A DNA stretch of 64,000 nucleotides from Gracilibacillus salitolerans (GTDB taxonomy: Bacteria > Bacillota > Bacilli > Bacillales > Amphibacillaceae): contig NZ_CP045915.1 of NCBI RefSeq assembly GCF_009650095.1, positions 372,001 through 436,000 on the forward strand, in the 5' to 3' direction. The notes under the pieces are model-generated. The model did not search any database. It had not been told where the DNA came from and saw only the letters and a program-made list of their open reading frames with translations. Within the stretch, counting starts at the first letter, position 1, and the number at the start of each line of letters is the position of its first letter. Both the position numbers and the translations under genes were made by a program. Shown here piece after piece: positions 34,403-44,129 of the stretch.

Positions 34403-35353
34403 TTAAAACATGATGTAGGTAGCAATAAAATATAGAACAATAGTTGTTGCTGATGGCAACGCATAGATGAATACATTTTTGACTAATGGTCGTTGTAATG
34501 CATAGATAGTTAAGAAGATCATCATCAGCCCAAGTAAAGCTGTCATAGCATTTGATAGGCTTGTCATATTTAAAATTGCACCTTTTTGATGGAAGATATC
34601 TGTAATTACCAATAGCTGCAGATTATATAGGTTACTACCTAAAATAGCTCCGATAGCAAGGGAGTATTTGGCCATCTGGAATGCTGCAAGTACAGTGACT
34701 AATTCAGGTAAAGAGGTTGCCGCTGCAATCAAAAAACTTCCGACAAAACTGGAGTTCATGCCTGTTTGTTCAGCAATTTTGTCGCCGGAAATAGTTAAAG
34801 TACTACCAGCAAGAAAGACGACAATGGCGGCGGAGATAAAACGAATGACACCTTGTTTTAATGTTAAATCAGATGTTACCTCAATATCTTCTTCCTCATA
34901 ATCGAGTTTTTTCACAACAAATAAATAAAGTATAATAAGTAGATACATCTCAAAGCCAATGTGAAAAAAGCTGGGAGAGTTGTCCCAAAGAATGGCAATG
35001 ACTAATAAGGAAGTCATTACAAATCCGGTTTTGGCAATTGGGAAATGCGTGGTTTGTTCTACGGTATTAAATACTCTTTTTTTTCGATAAATAAAATCAA
35101 ATGTCATTAAAATCAAAACGTTAAACACATTGCTGCCTAACATGTTCCCAACGGCAATATCGGCATTGTCAATATATACAGCAGTTAAACTAGTTGTTAA
35201 CTCAGGTAAACTTGTTGCCCCGCCAATTAGAAAGGTCCCTACCATAGCCCCACTTAGTGTTGACTTTTGATTAATGACATCTCCATATTTATTTAATTGT
35301 ATTGCGGCAAAAATAACTATTATAGCTGCCAGAAAAAATACGATAAATGTCAT
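34403..35353 (-). CDS. sodium/calcium exchanger-family antiporter
   Basis: A 316-residue membrane protein of the CaCA superfamily that exchanges Ca2+ for Na+ or H+. The two inverted alpha repeats are clear: GTFLIGGATSLPELTTSL in the first half and GSFLIAAATSLPELVTVL in the second, each with the ion-binding Glu, plus matching GNMLGSNVFN and GAILGSNLYN motifs. ATG 35353 follows AGGGAGGA. Ten-helix topology as in YrbG-type proteins. Confidence 0.92.
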   Translation of the reverse strand: MTFIVFFLAAIIVIFAAIQLNKYGDVINQKSTLSGAMVGTFLIGGATSLPELTTSLTAVYIDNADIAVGNMLGSNVFNVLILMTFDFIYRKKRVFNTVEQTTHFPIAKTGFVMTSLLVIAILWDNSPSFFHIGFEMYLLIILYLFVVKKLDYEEEDIEVTSDLTLKQGVIRFISAAIVVFLAGSTLTISGDKIAEQTGMNSSFVGSFLIAAATSLPELVTVLAAFQMAKYSLAIGAILGSNLYNLQLLVITDIFHQKGAILNMTSLSNAMTALLGLMMIFLTIYALQRPLVKNVFIYALPSATTIVLYFIATYIMF

Positions 35354-35503
35354 GACTATCCTCCCTAAAATTATAATCACAATTAAACTATAAAATTTTT
35401 ACAACAGCGAACATATATTCTTGATAGAAAAGAATGGATATGGTATGATAAATGCCTTCATTGCATACTGTTATCCGCAACATGAAAAGGAGATATAATA
35501 CAT

Positions 35504-35998
35504 ATGACAGGAAAAACACATATAATGGGTGGGATCGCAGCAACTACTGTGATGGCCACTTTTACAGATTATGATCCTGCTTGGTTTATATTTGCAGGAG
35601 CTATAGGGGGATTAATACCAGACATATGTCATGGGGGAAGTAAAATTGGCCGAAAATTTCCACTCCTGTCTAAATTGATTAATACGTTATTTGGTCATCG
35701 TACATTTACTCATAGTCTATTATTTTTACTGTTAGTTGGATTTTTATTATCGCTAATTACTAGTAATAGATCATTGATTATAGGTGTCGTTATTGGAATG
35801 ATCAGCCACTTCCTATTAGATTCTATGACGAAACAAGGAATAAAATTACTTTATCCAGTGAACATTACCGTAAGATTTCCATTCACAACAAAAACCGGTG
35901 GTGCAGTTGAAAATCTTTTGTTATTAGGGCTGACTTTGCTGACTATTTACTTTGGAAAAGACATCGCCATTATGGATTCTTTATTTTTCGTGCAATAG
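35504..35998 (+). CDS. YdjM-like membrane-bound metal-dependent hydrolase
   Basis: A 164-residue DUF457/YdjM-family membrane protein. The motifs MTGKTHIMGGIA, LIPDICHGGSKIGRK, HRTFTHSLLF and GMISHFLLDSMTKQGI contain the conserved His/Asp residues predicted to bind metal in the membrane. The family is loosely called metal-dependent hydrolase; in enteric bacteria YdjM is SOS-induced. Its 3' end overlaps the convergent RpiR gene by 29 bp. Confidence 0.85.
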   Translation: MTGKTHIMGGIAATTVMATFTDYDPAWFIFAGAIGGLIPDICHGGSKIGRKFPLLSKLINTLFGHRTFTHSLLFLLLVGFLLSLITSNRSLIIGVVIGMISHFLLDSMTKQGIKLLYPVNITVRFPFTTKTGGAVENLLLLGLTLLTIYFGKDIAIMDSLFFVQ

Positions 35999-36689
35999 AT
36001 TCCAAAATATAAACAACCGGTACTTGCGTCGTTACATTGGAATCTTGAAATCTTTCTTCCGTAACATAATAGGCAAGGTTAATATCTGCTATTTTGGCTA
36101 TCGTTGAAAGTTTATTATTCGTAATGCTAATAATCTTACTGCCCTCCTGTTTCAATTGGTTTACGTGTGTTACAGTAAAAGGATTCTCTCCTGAAACCGA
36201 GAGTACAATCGTTACACTGTTATAGCGAAATTTAGCGTGAATCGGATAATGAGGATCTTTGATATAGACTGAAAACTTCCCCATACTGGAAAAATATCTT
36301 GCTCCATATTCAGCTAGAATACCGGAGCTTCCGATTCCAGTGAAAATCACACTTTCTGCTGCTACTATTAATTTGGCTGCATCATTCATATTTTCTTCTA
36401 GATCTCCGGTTAGTGTACGTTCGAAGAATTCTGTGATGGAATGCTGAGGGCTTTTGATAACCGTCCGTTTGTTTTCTTCTAAGTGCATTTTTAATTTCAC
36501 CTTAAATTCCGAAAAGCCATCACAATTAATTTTACGACAGAAGCGTAAAATCGTAGCTGTCGATACATGTGTTTCCTCCGCTAATTCACGAATTCTCATG
36601 TAAGCTACTTTTTCACTATTATTCGATATATAGTTATACAGCGACAACTCTAATTCATTAAAGGAAGCAATCATTTCATGGGTAAACAT
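35970..36689 (-). CDS. RpiR/MurR-family sugar-phosphate regulator
   Basis: A 239-residue regulator with an N-terminal HTH_6 domain (residues about 1-75; ELAEETHVSTATILRFCRKI) and a C-terminal SIS sugar-phosphate-binding domain (about 95-230; VIFTGIGSSGILAEYGARYF). It is divergent from the GH1 phospho-glucosidase gene, with a near-perfect palindrome in between. It most likely senses a phosphorylated beta-glucoside or its product. Confidence 0.92.
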   Translation of the reverse strand: MFTHEMIASFNELELSLYNYISNNSEKVAYMRIRELAEETHVSTATILRFCRKINCDGFSEFKVKLKMHLEENKRTVIKSPQHSITEFFERTLTGDLEENMNDAAKLIVAAESVIFTGIGSSGILAEYGARYFSSMGKFSVYIKDPHYPIHAKFRYNSVTIVLSVSGENPFTVTHVNQLKQEGSKIISITNNKLSTIAKIADINLAYYVTEERFQDSNVTTQVPVVYILESIARKIKNP

Positions 36690-36757
36690 GGATGTGGAAT
36701 CCCTTCTATATAAAGTCTTTCTCTCATTTTAGCATAATCACAGAAAATGTTACACAT

Positions 36758-36775
36758 TGTATCATTAATGAAACA
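36758..36775. promoter_or_regulatory. RpiR-type palindrome upstream of the GH1 gene
   Basis: TGTATCATTAATGAAACA is an 18-bp palindrome with one mismatched pair, in the divergent region between the RpiR gene and the phospho-glucosidase. RpiR-family sites are commonly of this TGAAA/TTTCA-like type. Confidence 0.65.
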
Positions 36776-36854
36776 TGTCACGAAAGTTGTTATACACAAC
36801 AGAAAGCTGGATTCATATTTACCTTAGATATGATCCACACTATAATGCAAATAG

Positions 36855-38321
<1,467 letters not shown>

Positions 38322-38336
38322 AAGAATAAGGTTATT

Positions 38337-38370
38337 AGAAGAAGAGAGTGTATATCTCTTCTTCTTTCTT
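38337..38370 (+). terminator. rho-independent terminator after GH1 gene
   Basis: AGAAGAAGAGA (38337-38347) pairs perfectly with TCTCTTCTTCT (38355-38365) around a 7-nt loop, followed by TTCTT. Confidence 0.85.
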
Positions 38371-38400
38371 ATTAAACAAGAAAGTATAGAATTTGCGCAG

Positions 38401-38464
38401 ATGTCTGGCTCCGATCACCCAGAAACTAGGCGACTTCTCGAATCGCCCTTATGCCCTTGGGCGA
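38401..38464. other. GC-rich structured intergenic element with competing hairpins
   Basis: In an AT-rich gap, a 60-nt GC-richer block holds GGCGA (38429-38433), TCGCCC (38443-38448) and GGGCGA (38459-38464). The middle arm can pair with either neighbour, giving two mutually exclusive hairpins. Nothing coding is seen. It directly precedes the array at 38490; together they fill the 434-bp gap 38322-38755. Confidence 0.5.
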
Positions 38465-38489
38465 AAGTATAAATTGTCAGCCTAAAAAA

Positions 38490-38651
38490 TAAGTACCAAA
38501 ATATCAAAGCGTAAAATCAAAATAGTACTTAAAAGACGATTAAGAACCAAAACTAGAAAGCAAACGGTCAAATATGGTACTTAAAGCCAGTTTAAGTACC
38601 AAAATGAAACCCAATATCTTAAATTTGGAACTAAGAAAGAGGATAAGTACC
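38490..38651. repeat. periodic array of alternating palindromic words (17/34-nt steps)
   Basis: Seven 8-mers alternate in orientation: TAAGTACC at 38490, AGTACTTA at 38524, TAAGAACC at 38541, GGTACTTA at 38576, TAAGTACC at 38593, GGAACTAA at 38627, TAAGTACC at 38644. Steps are 34, 17, 35, 17, 34, 17. The copies that read TAAG are each followed by AAAA. The central pair (38576-38600) is a perfect hairpin. The geometry equals that of the array at 6560-6705 although the words are unrelated. Confidence 0.8.
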
Positions 38652-38755
38652 AAAATTTATAATGAACAAGATGAACTGAAATTGATGAATATTGGATTGC
38701 AGTAGCCTGTATGTTTGAATATACGGGCGTTGCCTACATGTTCTACGTTCTAAAA

Positions 38756-39154
38756 TTATCTAGCAGTTCCATTAATTACGTGATGTCCCGCTTCTGTTAA
38801 CACGGTTATCGCCTTTTCCAAATTTTCTTCTTTGATCAGAATATAATCTGTATTAAAAGTCGAAAGAGCAAAGATGCTTATATCATGATTGGCAAGAGTG
38901 GTCGCTATGTTGGCTAATATCCCTGTAAGCGCAAAATCAAGCATTCCCTCAATTTTTAGGCAACACCATCCATCTTCCTTGTCGACAACAATATGATCAT
39001 CAAACGTTATGTTACTATTACAAACAATGGAGCATTCCTCTTCCGTATAAGAGACAGAAAAAAGCTCATCGCTTTGCATCAGGTGAGCTGGAATGCTTTC
39101 TTGCGGTGCTAATTTTATGACGGAATAATGGTTTTTTAGTAGTGAAAAGTTCAT
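38756..39154 (-). CDS. ACT-domain protein (CASTOR-like)
   Basis: A 132-residue protein made of two small ACT-type folds, with LKIEGMLDFALTGILANIAT in the centre and a conserved DYILIKEENLEKAITVLTEAG end. This matches the CASTOR/ACT family of amino-acid-binding proteins common in bacteria with unknown output. It is monocistronic. No enzyme domain is attached, so it is probably a sensor or regulator. Confidence 0.85.
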   Translation of the reverse strand: MNFSLLKNHYSVIKLAPQESIPAHLMQSDELFSVSYTEEECSIVCNSNITFDDHIVVDKEDGWCCLKIEGMLDFALTGILANIATTLANHDISIFALSTFNTDYILIKEENLEKAITVLTEAGHHVINGTAR

Positions 39155-39284
39155 CGATTATTCTCCTTTTGTGTAAAAAATAGTTATTATCTACTATTAT
39201 AAAATAAAATTAACGAAAACTTTATTCATTCGAAATGCTAATTTGTAGTAGAATGGTTGTAAGATAAAAAGAAGGCGGTGTCCT

Positions 39285-39629
39285 GTGAATAAATTATTGT
39301 TACATTTAGAAGGAGCGACTGTTTTTGCATTAAGTCTTTATGCATATTTTTATTTCTCTTTTGGTTGGCTGATGCTAGTCCTATTATTACTGGCTCCAGA
39401 TCTTGCAATGCTAGGATATTTGATTAACAACAAGGTCGGTTCCATTATTTATAACCTTTTTCATACGTATGTTCTTTCACTTTGTGGTGTCGTTATCGGT
39501 TTTCTTTTTAATGATTTGTTATTGGCGATCAGTTTAATCTGGACAGCACATATTGGTATGGATCGAATGGTGGGCTATGGATTAAAGTATACCACCGGGT
39601 TTAAGGACACGCATTTTGATCGAATTTAA
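39285..39629 (+). CDS. DUF4260 family membrane protein
   Basis: A 114-residue membrane protein with four helices. The C-terminal WTAHIGMDRMVGYGLKYTTG followed by FKDTHFDRI is the signature of DUF4260, a family of unknown function. GTG 39285 follows AAGAAGGCGG. It precedes the deacetylase gene by 67 bp on the same strand. Confidence 0.82.
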   Translation: MNKLLLHLEGATVFALSLYAYFYFSFGWLMLVLLLLAPDLAMLGYLINNKVGSIIYNLFHTYVLSLCGVVIGFLFNDLLLAISLIWTAHIGMDRMVGYGLKYTTGFKDTHFDRI

Positions 39630-39666
39630 ATAGCAGATATTTCGTTCTACATGCGTTACAATAAAA

Positions 39667-39680
39667 TGGAAGCGTTTTAA
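39667..39680. promoter_or_regulatory. cre-like site before deacetylase gene
   Basis: TGGAAGCGTTTTAA resembles the CcpA box TGWAANCGNTNWCA with two mismatches. It lies just before the ribosome binding site AAAGGAG of the deacetylase. It is weak support for carbon catabolite control. Confidence 0.4.
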
Positions 39681-39696
39681 AAAGGAGATGGTTCAA

Positions 39697-40515
39697 ATGC
39701 CTAAAGTAGTGATGACTTTCCCAGAAGGGAAATTCAAAGTATTAACGATGAGCTATGATGATGGGAAAGCGGCAGACAGACGTTTAATAGATATCTTTAA
39801 TCGTTATGGAATCAAAGGATCTTTTCACTTGAATTCAGGTTTACTTGGAGAAGGGGACAGGATACCACCAGAAGAAATAGCGTCATTATATCAGGGGCAT
39901 GAACTTTCAGCACATACGGTCACACATCCTACCATTGCACGTTCCCCAAAAGAACAGCTAATAGAAGAAGTAATGGAAGACCGTAAAAAGCTAGAAGAAT
40001 TGGTTGGCTATCCAGTAAGAGGCCTATCCTATCCGAATGGTTCTTATAGCTCTTTAATCAAAGAAATATTACCTTATTTAGGGATTGAATATGCAAGAAC
40101 AGTAAATAGTACAGGAAACTTTGGCATGCCAGATGATTTTATCGAATGGAATCCAACGTGTCATCATAACCGAAATCTTTTACAACTGGCTGAAGAGTTT
40201 GTTTCCTTACATAAAAAACAATATTTATATATGTTTTATGTGTGGGGACATAGCTATGAATTTGATCATGATGATAATTGGGACTTAATCGAACAGTTCT
40301 CCGAATTTATTGGAGGCAAAGAAGATATATGGTATGCAACCAATATGGAAATTGTTGATTATATCAAAGCCTTTAGGGGATTGCATTTCTCAGCAAATAG
40401 CCAGTTTGTCTATAACCCATCAGCGCAATCGGTTTGGTTAAGTGTTGATGAACGGGTTGTGGAAGTACCTGGTGGTAAACAAGTGGAATTGATAAAGGAA
40501 GAGACATGGAAATGA
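39697..40515 (+). CDS. polysaccharide deacetylase (NodB-like)
   Basis: A 272-residue NodB-fold (carbohydrate esterase 4) protein. Motif 1 is SYDDGKAADRRLI, motif 2 ELSAHTVTHPTI (metal-binding His residues), motif 3 RGLSYPNGSYS, and a terminal WGHSYEF. There is no signal peptide, so it is probably cytoplasmic and may act on an imported N-acetylated sugar. ATG 39697 is chosen because AAAGGAG sits 9 bp upstream and overlaps the earlier ATG 39688. A weak cre-like site precedes it. Confidence 0.88.
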   Translation: MPKVVMTFPEGKFKVLTMSYDDGKAADRRLIDIFNRYGIKGSFHLNSGLLGEGDRIPPEEIASLYQGHELSAHTVTHPTIARSPKEQLIEEVMEDRKKLEELVGYPVRGLSYPNGSYSSLIKEILPYLGIEYARTVNSTGNFGMPDDFIEWNPTCHHNRNLLQLAEEFVSLHKKQYLYMFYVWGHSYEFDHDDNWDLIEQFSEFIGGKEDIWYATNMEIVDYIKAFRGLHFSANSQFVYNPSAQSVWLSVDERVVEVPGGKQVELIKEETWK

Positions 40516-40562
40516 TAAGTCCTCTGGTTACGACTATTCAAGTTCATTAATTTTAACTATAT

Positions 40563-40605
40563 AGAAAAGGGCTGACCAAAGTGTGTGAGATACCCCTGGT
40601 CAGCC
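40563..40605 (-). terminator. terminator of the small basic gene
   Basis: On the minus strand GGCTGACCA and TGGTCAGCC (40570-40578 with 40597-40605) pair perfectly and are followed by CTTTT. It lies 8 bp after the stop of the 39-residue gene. Confidence 0.8.
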
Positions 40606-40613
40606 TTCCTATA

Positions 40614-40733
40614 TTAATTATCATCATTTTCGCTGTTTTTCTGATTGCCTTTTGTATATTTTCCTTGGCGGCCATATTCTTTGTTTGTTTTCGTTGTTCT
40701 TTCTTCACCGCTTTTCCCTTGGTTGTTGGCCAT
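40614..40733 (-). CDS. 39-residue hydrophilic small protein
   Basis: A small, very polar peptide, starting MANNQGKSGEERTTKTNKEY and continuing with GRQGKYTKGNQKN. GAAAGGAGTGG lies before the ATG and a perfect terminator follows the stop, so it is very likely a real gene. The Gly/Lys/Asn-rich composition recalls small spore or general-stress peptides of bacilli (KGG-repeat type), but no family can be assigned with certainty. Confidence 0.7.
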   Translation of the reverse strand: MANNQGKSGEERTTKTNKEYGRQGKYTKGNQKNSENDDN

Positions 40734-40797
40734 GAATTATCCACTCCTTTCTCTAAGTTGTACTAATGTGATACCCGATGCTAAAATGATTAAACTA

Positions 40798-41253
40798 TTA
40801 TTCTGAGAAAGTTACTTTTTCTTGAATGGAACCGTCCTTTTTATGGATTATAGCAGCGGTTCCTTTATTAGCGGCAATTTCTTTTGCTCTATCAATAGCT
40901 TCATGTTTATTGTCGAAAACATAAGAAGCTTGTTTGGCGTCTTGTACTTTTACAGCCCAGCCATTTTCATGTGGAATGACGTGCTCGCCTTTTTCCAATA
41001 ACTCGGGTCTACTATTCTGTGCATCCTCATCGCGACTACGTAGATCTTCGTCACTCATTTGTTTGGTTTGTTGAATCTCATTATCAGATGCGTTTTCATA
41101 CCATTCCTTTGCCTGTTCGGTTGCAATCGGAATAGCCTGTCCTTCCTTATATCCTTCATCGATCATTGCGTTGGCGATATCAATTGCTTTTTTTCTTATG
41201 GGAGTTTCTAAGTTTTTCAATGAACTTGGATAATCATTTGTATCCCAAGTCAT
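40798..41253 (-). CDS. YdaT-like protein with DUF2188 domain
   Basis: A 151-residue soluble protein. The N-terminal part (YPSSLKNLETPIRKKAIDIA, then DEGYKEGQAIPIATEQAKEW) matches the B. subtilis YdaT family. The C-terminal part (NGWAVKVQDAKQASYVFDNK, residues about 95-145) is DUF2188. YdaT belongs to the SigB general-stress group in B. subtilis, but its action is unknown. ATG 41253 follows GAGAGGAGTG. It comes 25 bp after the cysteine-rich gene. Confidence 0.85.
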   Translation of the reverse strand: MTWDTNDYPSSLKNLETPIRKKAIDIANAMIDEGYKEGQAIPIATEQAKEWYENASDNEIQQTKQMSDEDLRSRDEDAQNSRPELLEKGEHVIPHENGWAVKVQDAKQASYVFDNKHEAIDRAKEIAANKGTAAIIHKKDGSIQEKVTFSE

Positions 41254-41278
41254 GGTGTCACTCCTCTCTGAAGGTATG

Positions 41279-41605
41279 TTAGGATACTTCTCTACAAGCT
41301 TTTGCACATTGGAAACATGCATCTGCACATCTTTGGCAATGATCATGATGATGCTGGTTACATTCTTCCCCGCATGTTTGACAAATTTCTGCGCAAACGG
41401 TAGCTAATTGCTTGATAAATGGTGAATTTCTTGTGATAGCTGCCTTTAAATAACTACAAATTTCAGCACATTCACGGTCAAGTCGAATACATTCGGCCAT
41501 CATGTCGACATTTTCATCTTTTAAGCATGCATCAAAACAATGATTGCATTTCGTCATGCAAATGTGTAAATGATCTAATAGTTTTTGGTACTTTTGATCA
41601 ATCAT
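41279..41605 (-). CDS. cysteine-rich four-helix copper-binding protein (DUF326/Csp-like)
   Basis: A 108-residue helical protein with 16 cysteines in spaced pairs (for example CMTKCNHCFDAC and CQRCADACFQCAKAC) plus a His-rich turn. This is the pattern of DUF326/Csp copper-storage proteins, in which cysteines line the core of a four-helix bundle and bind many Cu(I) ions. There is no signal peptide, so it would be a cytosolic Csp3-type. ATG 41605 is preferred because GGAGG precedes it. Confidence 0.88.
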   Translation of the reverse strand: MIDQKYQKLLDHLHICMTKCNHCFDACLKDENVDMMAECIRLDRECAEICSYLKAAITRNSPFIKQLATVCAEICQTCGEECNQHHHDHCQRCADACFQCAKACREVS

Positions 41606-41751
41606 GATTTTAACCTCCAATCATAGTATTGTGCTTACATAATGTACGATTCCCATATTTAGGACGAATAAACTTAGGTGCAGTTAGTTTTCGTTTCAAA
41701 ATCGATATGCTATCATAATTCGTATCTATCATTGATAAACAGGAGGATGAC

Positions 41752-42723
41752 ATGAGAAATAGTAAGTTAATGAATATCATACTTATTTCATGCTTTGTTA
41801 TAGCTGTGAGCTTTTCAATATATTTTTATATACAGTCTAAGGCATTTCAATCCAAAATTACGGATGCGACTTCGAAAGAACAAGTACCGACCTATCATTT
41901 TGCTCTGATTGGAGAAGAAATGGATCATGATTACTGGCGATTAGTTGGTGAAGGGGCAAAAGATATGGAGGAAAAATATGATGTGTTTATCGAGTATGAG
42001 GGGCCGAGGCGTTCAAATCCAGAAGAACAATTGAAACTTCTCGATATTGCGATGAAATCCAAAGTGGACGGCATTATTGTACAAGCGTTGAATGATGAAT
42101 TTTTACCAGTAATTAATCAAGCGGTAGAGCAGGGCATTCCGGTTATAACGATTGATACCGATGCGCCTGAAAGTAAACGGTCAACTTATATCGGAACGGA
42201 TAATTATGAAGCTGGAAAACTAGCTGGCAAGGCGTTGGTAGAAGATACTGGTGGTGAAGCTACTGTCGGGATCATCACAGGGAGTTTTGAAAACGCTCAT
42301 CATCAGTTGCGTGTCGAAGGGTTTAGAGATGTTGTCGAACAAGAGCCAGGAATTGATATTGTAGCGATTGAAGAGTCGAATATTACGAGAGTGATTGCGG
42401 AAGAGAAGGCACACAATATGTTACGTGACTATCCCGATATTACAGCTTTATATGGAACGAGTGCATTAGATGGGATTGGTATGGTTGCTGCTGCTGAATC
42501 GTTGGGAGTTGAAGAATCCCTATATATGATTGCCTTCGATGTATTGCCAGCGAATATTGCACTTTTGGAACAGGAAAAAGTGGATGTATTAATTGGGCAA
42601 AAACCATATGAAATGGGAAATCGCAGTGTGGAGTTAATGTTGGACTTGATGAATAATCAAGAAGTAAAGGATGTTTACCACACCAATGCATCTGTAGTCA
42701 GAAAAGAGGATATTTATGATTAG
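41752..42723 (+). CDS. membrane-anchored sugar-binding sensor protein (XylFII-like)
   Basis: A 323-residue protein with one N-terminal helix (residues about 8-28, no lipobox and no clear cleavage site) and a periplasmic-binding domain of the ribose/galactose type (YHFALIGEEMDHDYWRLVGE, VDGIIVQALNDEF, GTDNYEAGKLAGKAL). No transport permease follows. Instead its last 8 bp overlap a LytS-type kinase gene, itself followed by a YesN-type regulator. This is the layout of XylFII-LytS-YesN in clostridia, in which the anchored protein presents the sugar to the kinase. The ligand here is unknown; a pentose, fucose or xyloglucan sugar is a reasonable guess from the neighbours. Confidence 0.85.
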   Translation: MRNSKLMNIILISCFVIAVSFSIYFYIQSKAFQSKITDATSKEQVPTYHFALIGEEMDHDYWRLVGEGAKDMEEKYDVFIEYEGPRRSNPEEQLKLLDIAMKSKVDGIIVQALNDEFLPVINQAVEQGIPVITIDTDAPESKRSTYIGTDNYEAGKLAGKALVEDTGGEATVGIITGSFENAHHQLRVEGFRDVVEQEPGIDIVAIEESNITRVIAEEKAHNMLRDYPDITALYGTSALDGIGMVAAAESLGVEESLYMIAFDVLPANIALLEQEKVDVLIGQKPYEMGNRSVELMLDLMNNQEVKDVYHTNASVVRKEDIYD

Positions 42724-44116
42724 GATTAGAACAAAACTACTCATATACTTCGCTGCTATTCTGTTATTAGTGATTATTTTATTTTTCATTCGTGAACAAA
42801 GCGCGCAAAGAATTGTCGAATTACATGATGAACGTTCTGATCATTATTTTTTATTAAATGAAATAACAAATATTACAGATCAGACTTATCAATCACTTCA
42901 AATTTATGTGCATGAACCAACAGATGAAAACCTCCAATACTATCAGGAGGACAAGCAACAATTAAGTGAATTACAAGGGCGGTTTGAGATAGCTGCAGAA
43001 GATAGTATAGACAAGAAAAACTATGTCCATTTATTAACAAGCTTTCTCGAACTAACCGATTTAACTGCAGAAGGTGTAGCACGGGATGATATTGAGCAAT
43101 ATTCCTATTATTTGAATGAAGCAGATAATAGTGCAACTTATATTCATGAGAAAACATTAGAGTTAATTAATTCAGAGCTTACCGTTTATCAGAATTTAAT
43201 AGAACTGGAAGACCAACGGGTCCAATATTCGAAAAATATGGGAACTGCTATTTTTATTTCTGTGATCATCCTTAGTATTTTGTTTGCCTTATGGTTCTCT
43301 AATGGCATTACAAGGGCGATTGAACGCCTAACTGGTGCTGCCAAGGAAATTTCGCAGGGAAATTATACAGTAGAAGATGTCGTTGTGCCACAAAAGGATG
43401 AACTAAAAATTTTAACAGAAACGTTTAATCAAATGAAATGGAATATCGTCGAGGCGATTCGGGAAATGAAAGAAAAAGCCCGGATGTCTCAATTGTTAAA
43501 GGAAATGGAATTGAAGAGCTTGCAAAATCAAATTAATCCTCATTTTCTATTTAACACATTAAATACGATTTCCAAAACATCGTATATTGAGGGAGCAGAA
43601 CGAACCAGTGATTTAATCTCTTCTGTTTCGGCATTGCTTCGTTATAATATTGGCAGTCTTGACAGGGAAACTTATTTAAAAGATGAAGTAGAAATCGTCA
43701 AGGAATACTTTTTTATTCAAAAAACGAGATTCGGTGATCGGGTAACATTCCATCAAGATATCGAGGAGGAATGTTTACAAACACCAATACCTTGTCTGAC
43801 CTTACAACCTATCATTGAAAATGCCTTTATGCACGGAATTGAGGAAATGGCAGACGGTGCAGAAATTACACTTGCCATTTATCAAAAAGAAGAAAAAGTA
43901 TGGATTGAAATAACCGATAACGGAGTAGGGATGGATCAGGAAACGATTGATCGCTTACTAAAAGCGTATGAGAATACTGAAACGAATAGAAAAGGTCATT
44001 CCACAGGTATTGGCATGCGAAATGTAATCGATCGACTGAAGTTATTTGATAAAGAAAGTGACGTATCGATTCAATCAGAGGTTGGTAAAGGAACGAAAGT
44101 AATTATTCAGCTATGA
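42716..44116 (+). CDS. LytS/YesM-type sensor histidine kinase
   Basis: A 466-residue membrane kinase. The first helix lies at about 8-25, an extracellular helical sensor at about 30-180, a second helix at about 180-203, then a HAMP domain (ITRAIERLTGAAKEISQGNY). The His_kinase domain has phospho-acceptor His276 in NQINPHFLFNTLN, and a HATPase_c domain follows (ENAFMHGIEE, DNGVGMD, GIGMRNVIDRL). It overlaps the sugar-binding gene by 8 bp and precedes the response regulator by 13 bp, forming a three-part sensing system. Confidence 0.93.
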   Translation: MIRIRTKLLIYFAAILLLVIILFFIREQSAQRIVELHDERSDHYFLLNEITNITDQTYQSLQIYVHEPTDENLQYYQEDKQQLSELQGRFEIAAEDSIDKKNYVHLLTSFLELTDLTAEGVARDDIEQYSYYLNEADNSATYIHEKTLELINSELTVYQNLIELEDQRVQYSKNMGTAIFISVIILSILFALWFSNGITRAIERLTGAAKEISQGNYTVEDVVVPQKDELKILTETFNQMKWNIVEAIREMKEKARMSQLLKEMELKSLQNQINPHFLFNTLNTISKTSYIEGAERTSDLISSVSALLRYNIGSLDRETYLKDEVEIVKEYFFIQKTRFGDRVTFHQDIEEECLQTPIPCLTLQPIIENAFMHGIEEMADGAEITLAIYQKEEKVWIEITDNGVGMDQETIDRLLKAYENTETNRKGHSTGIGMRNVIDRLKLFDKESDVSIQSEVGKGTKVIIQL

Positions 44117-44129
44117 AAGGAGTGATAAA

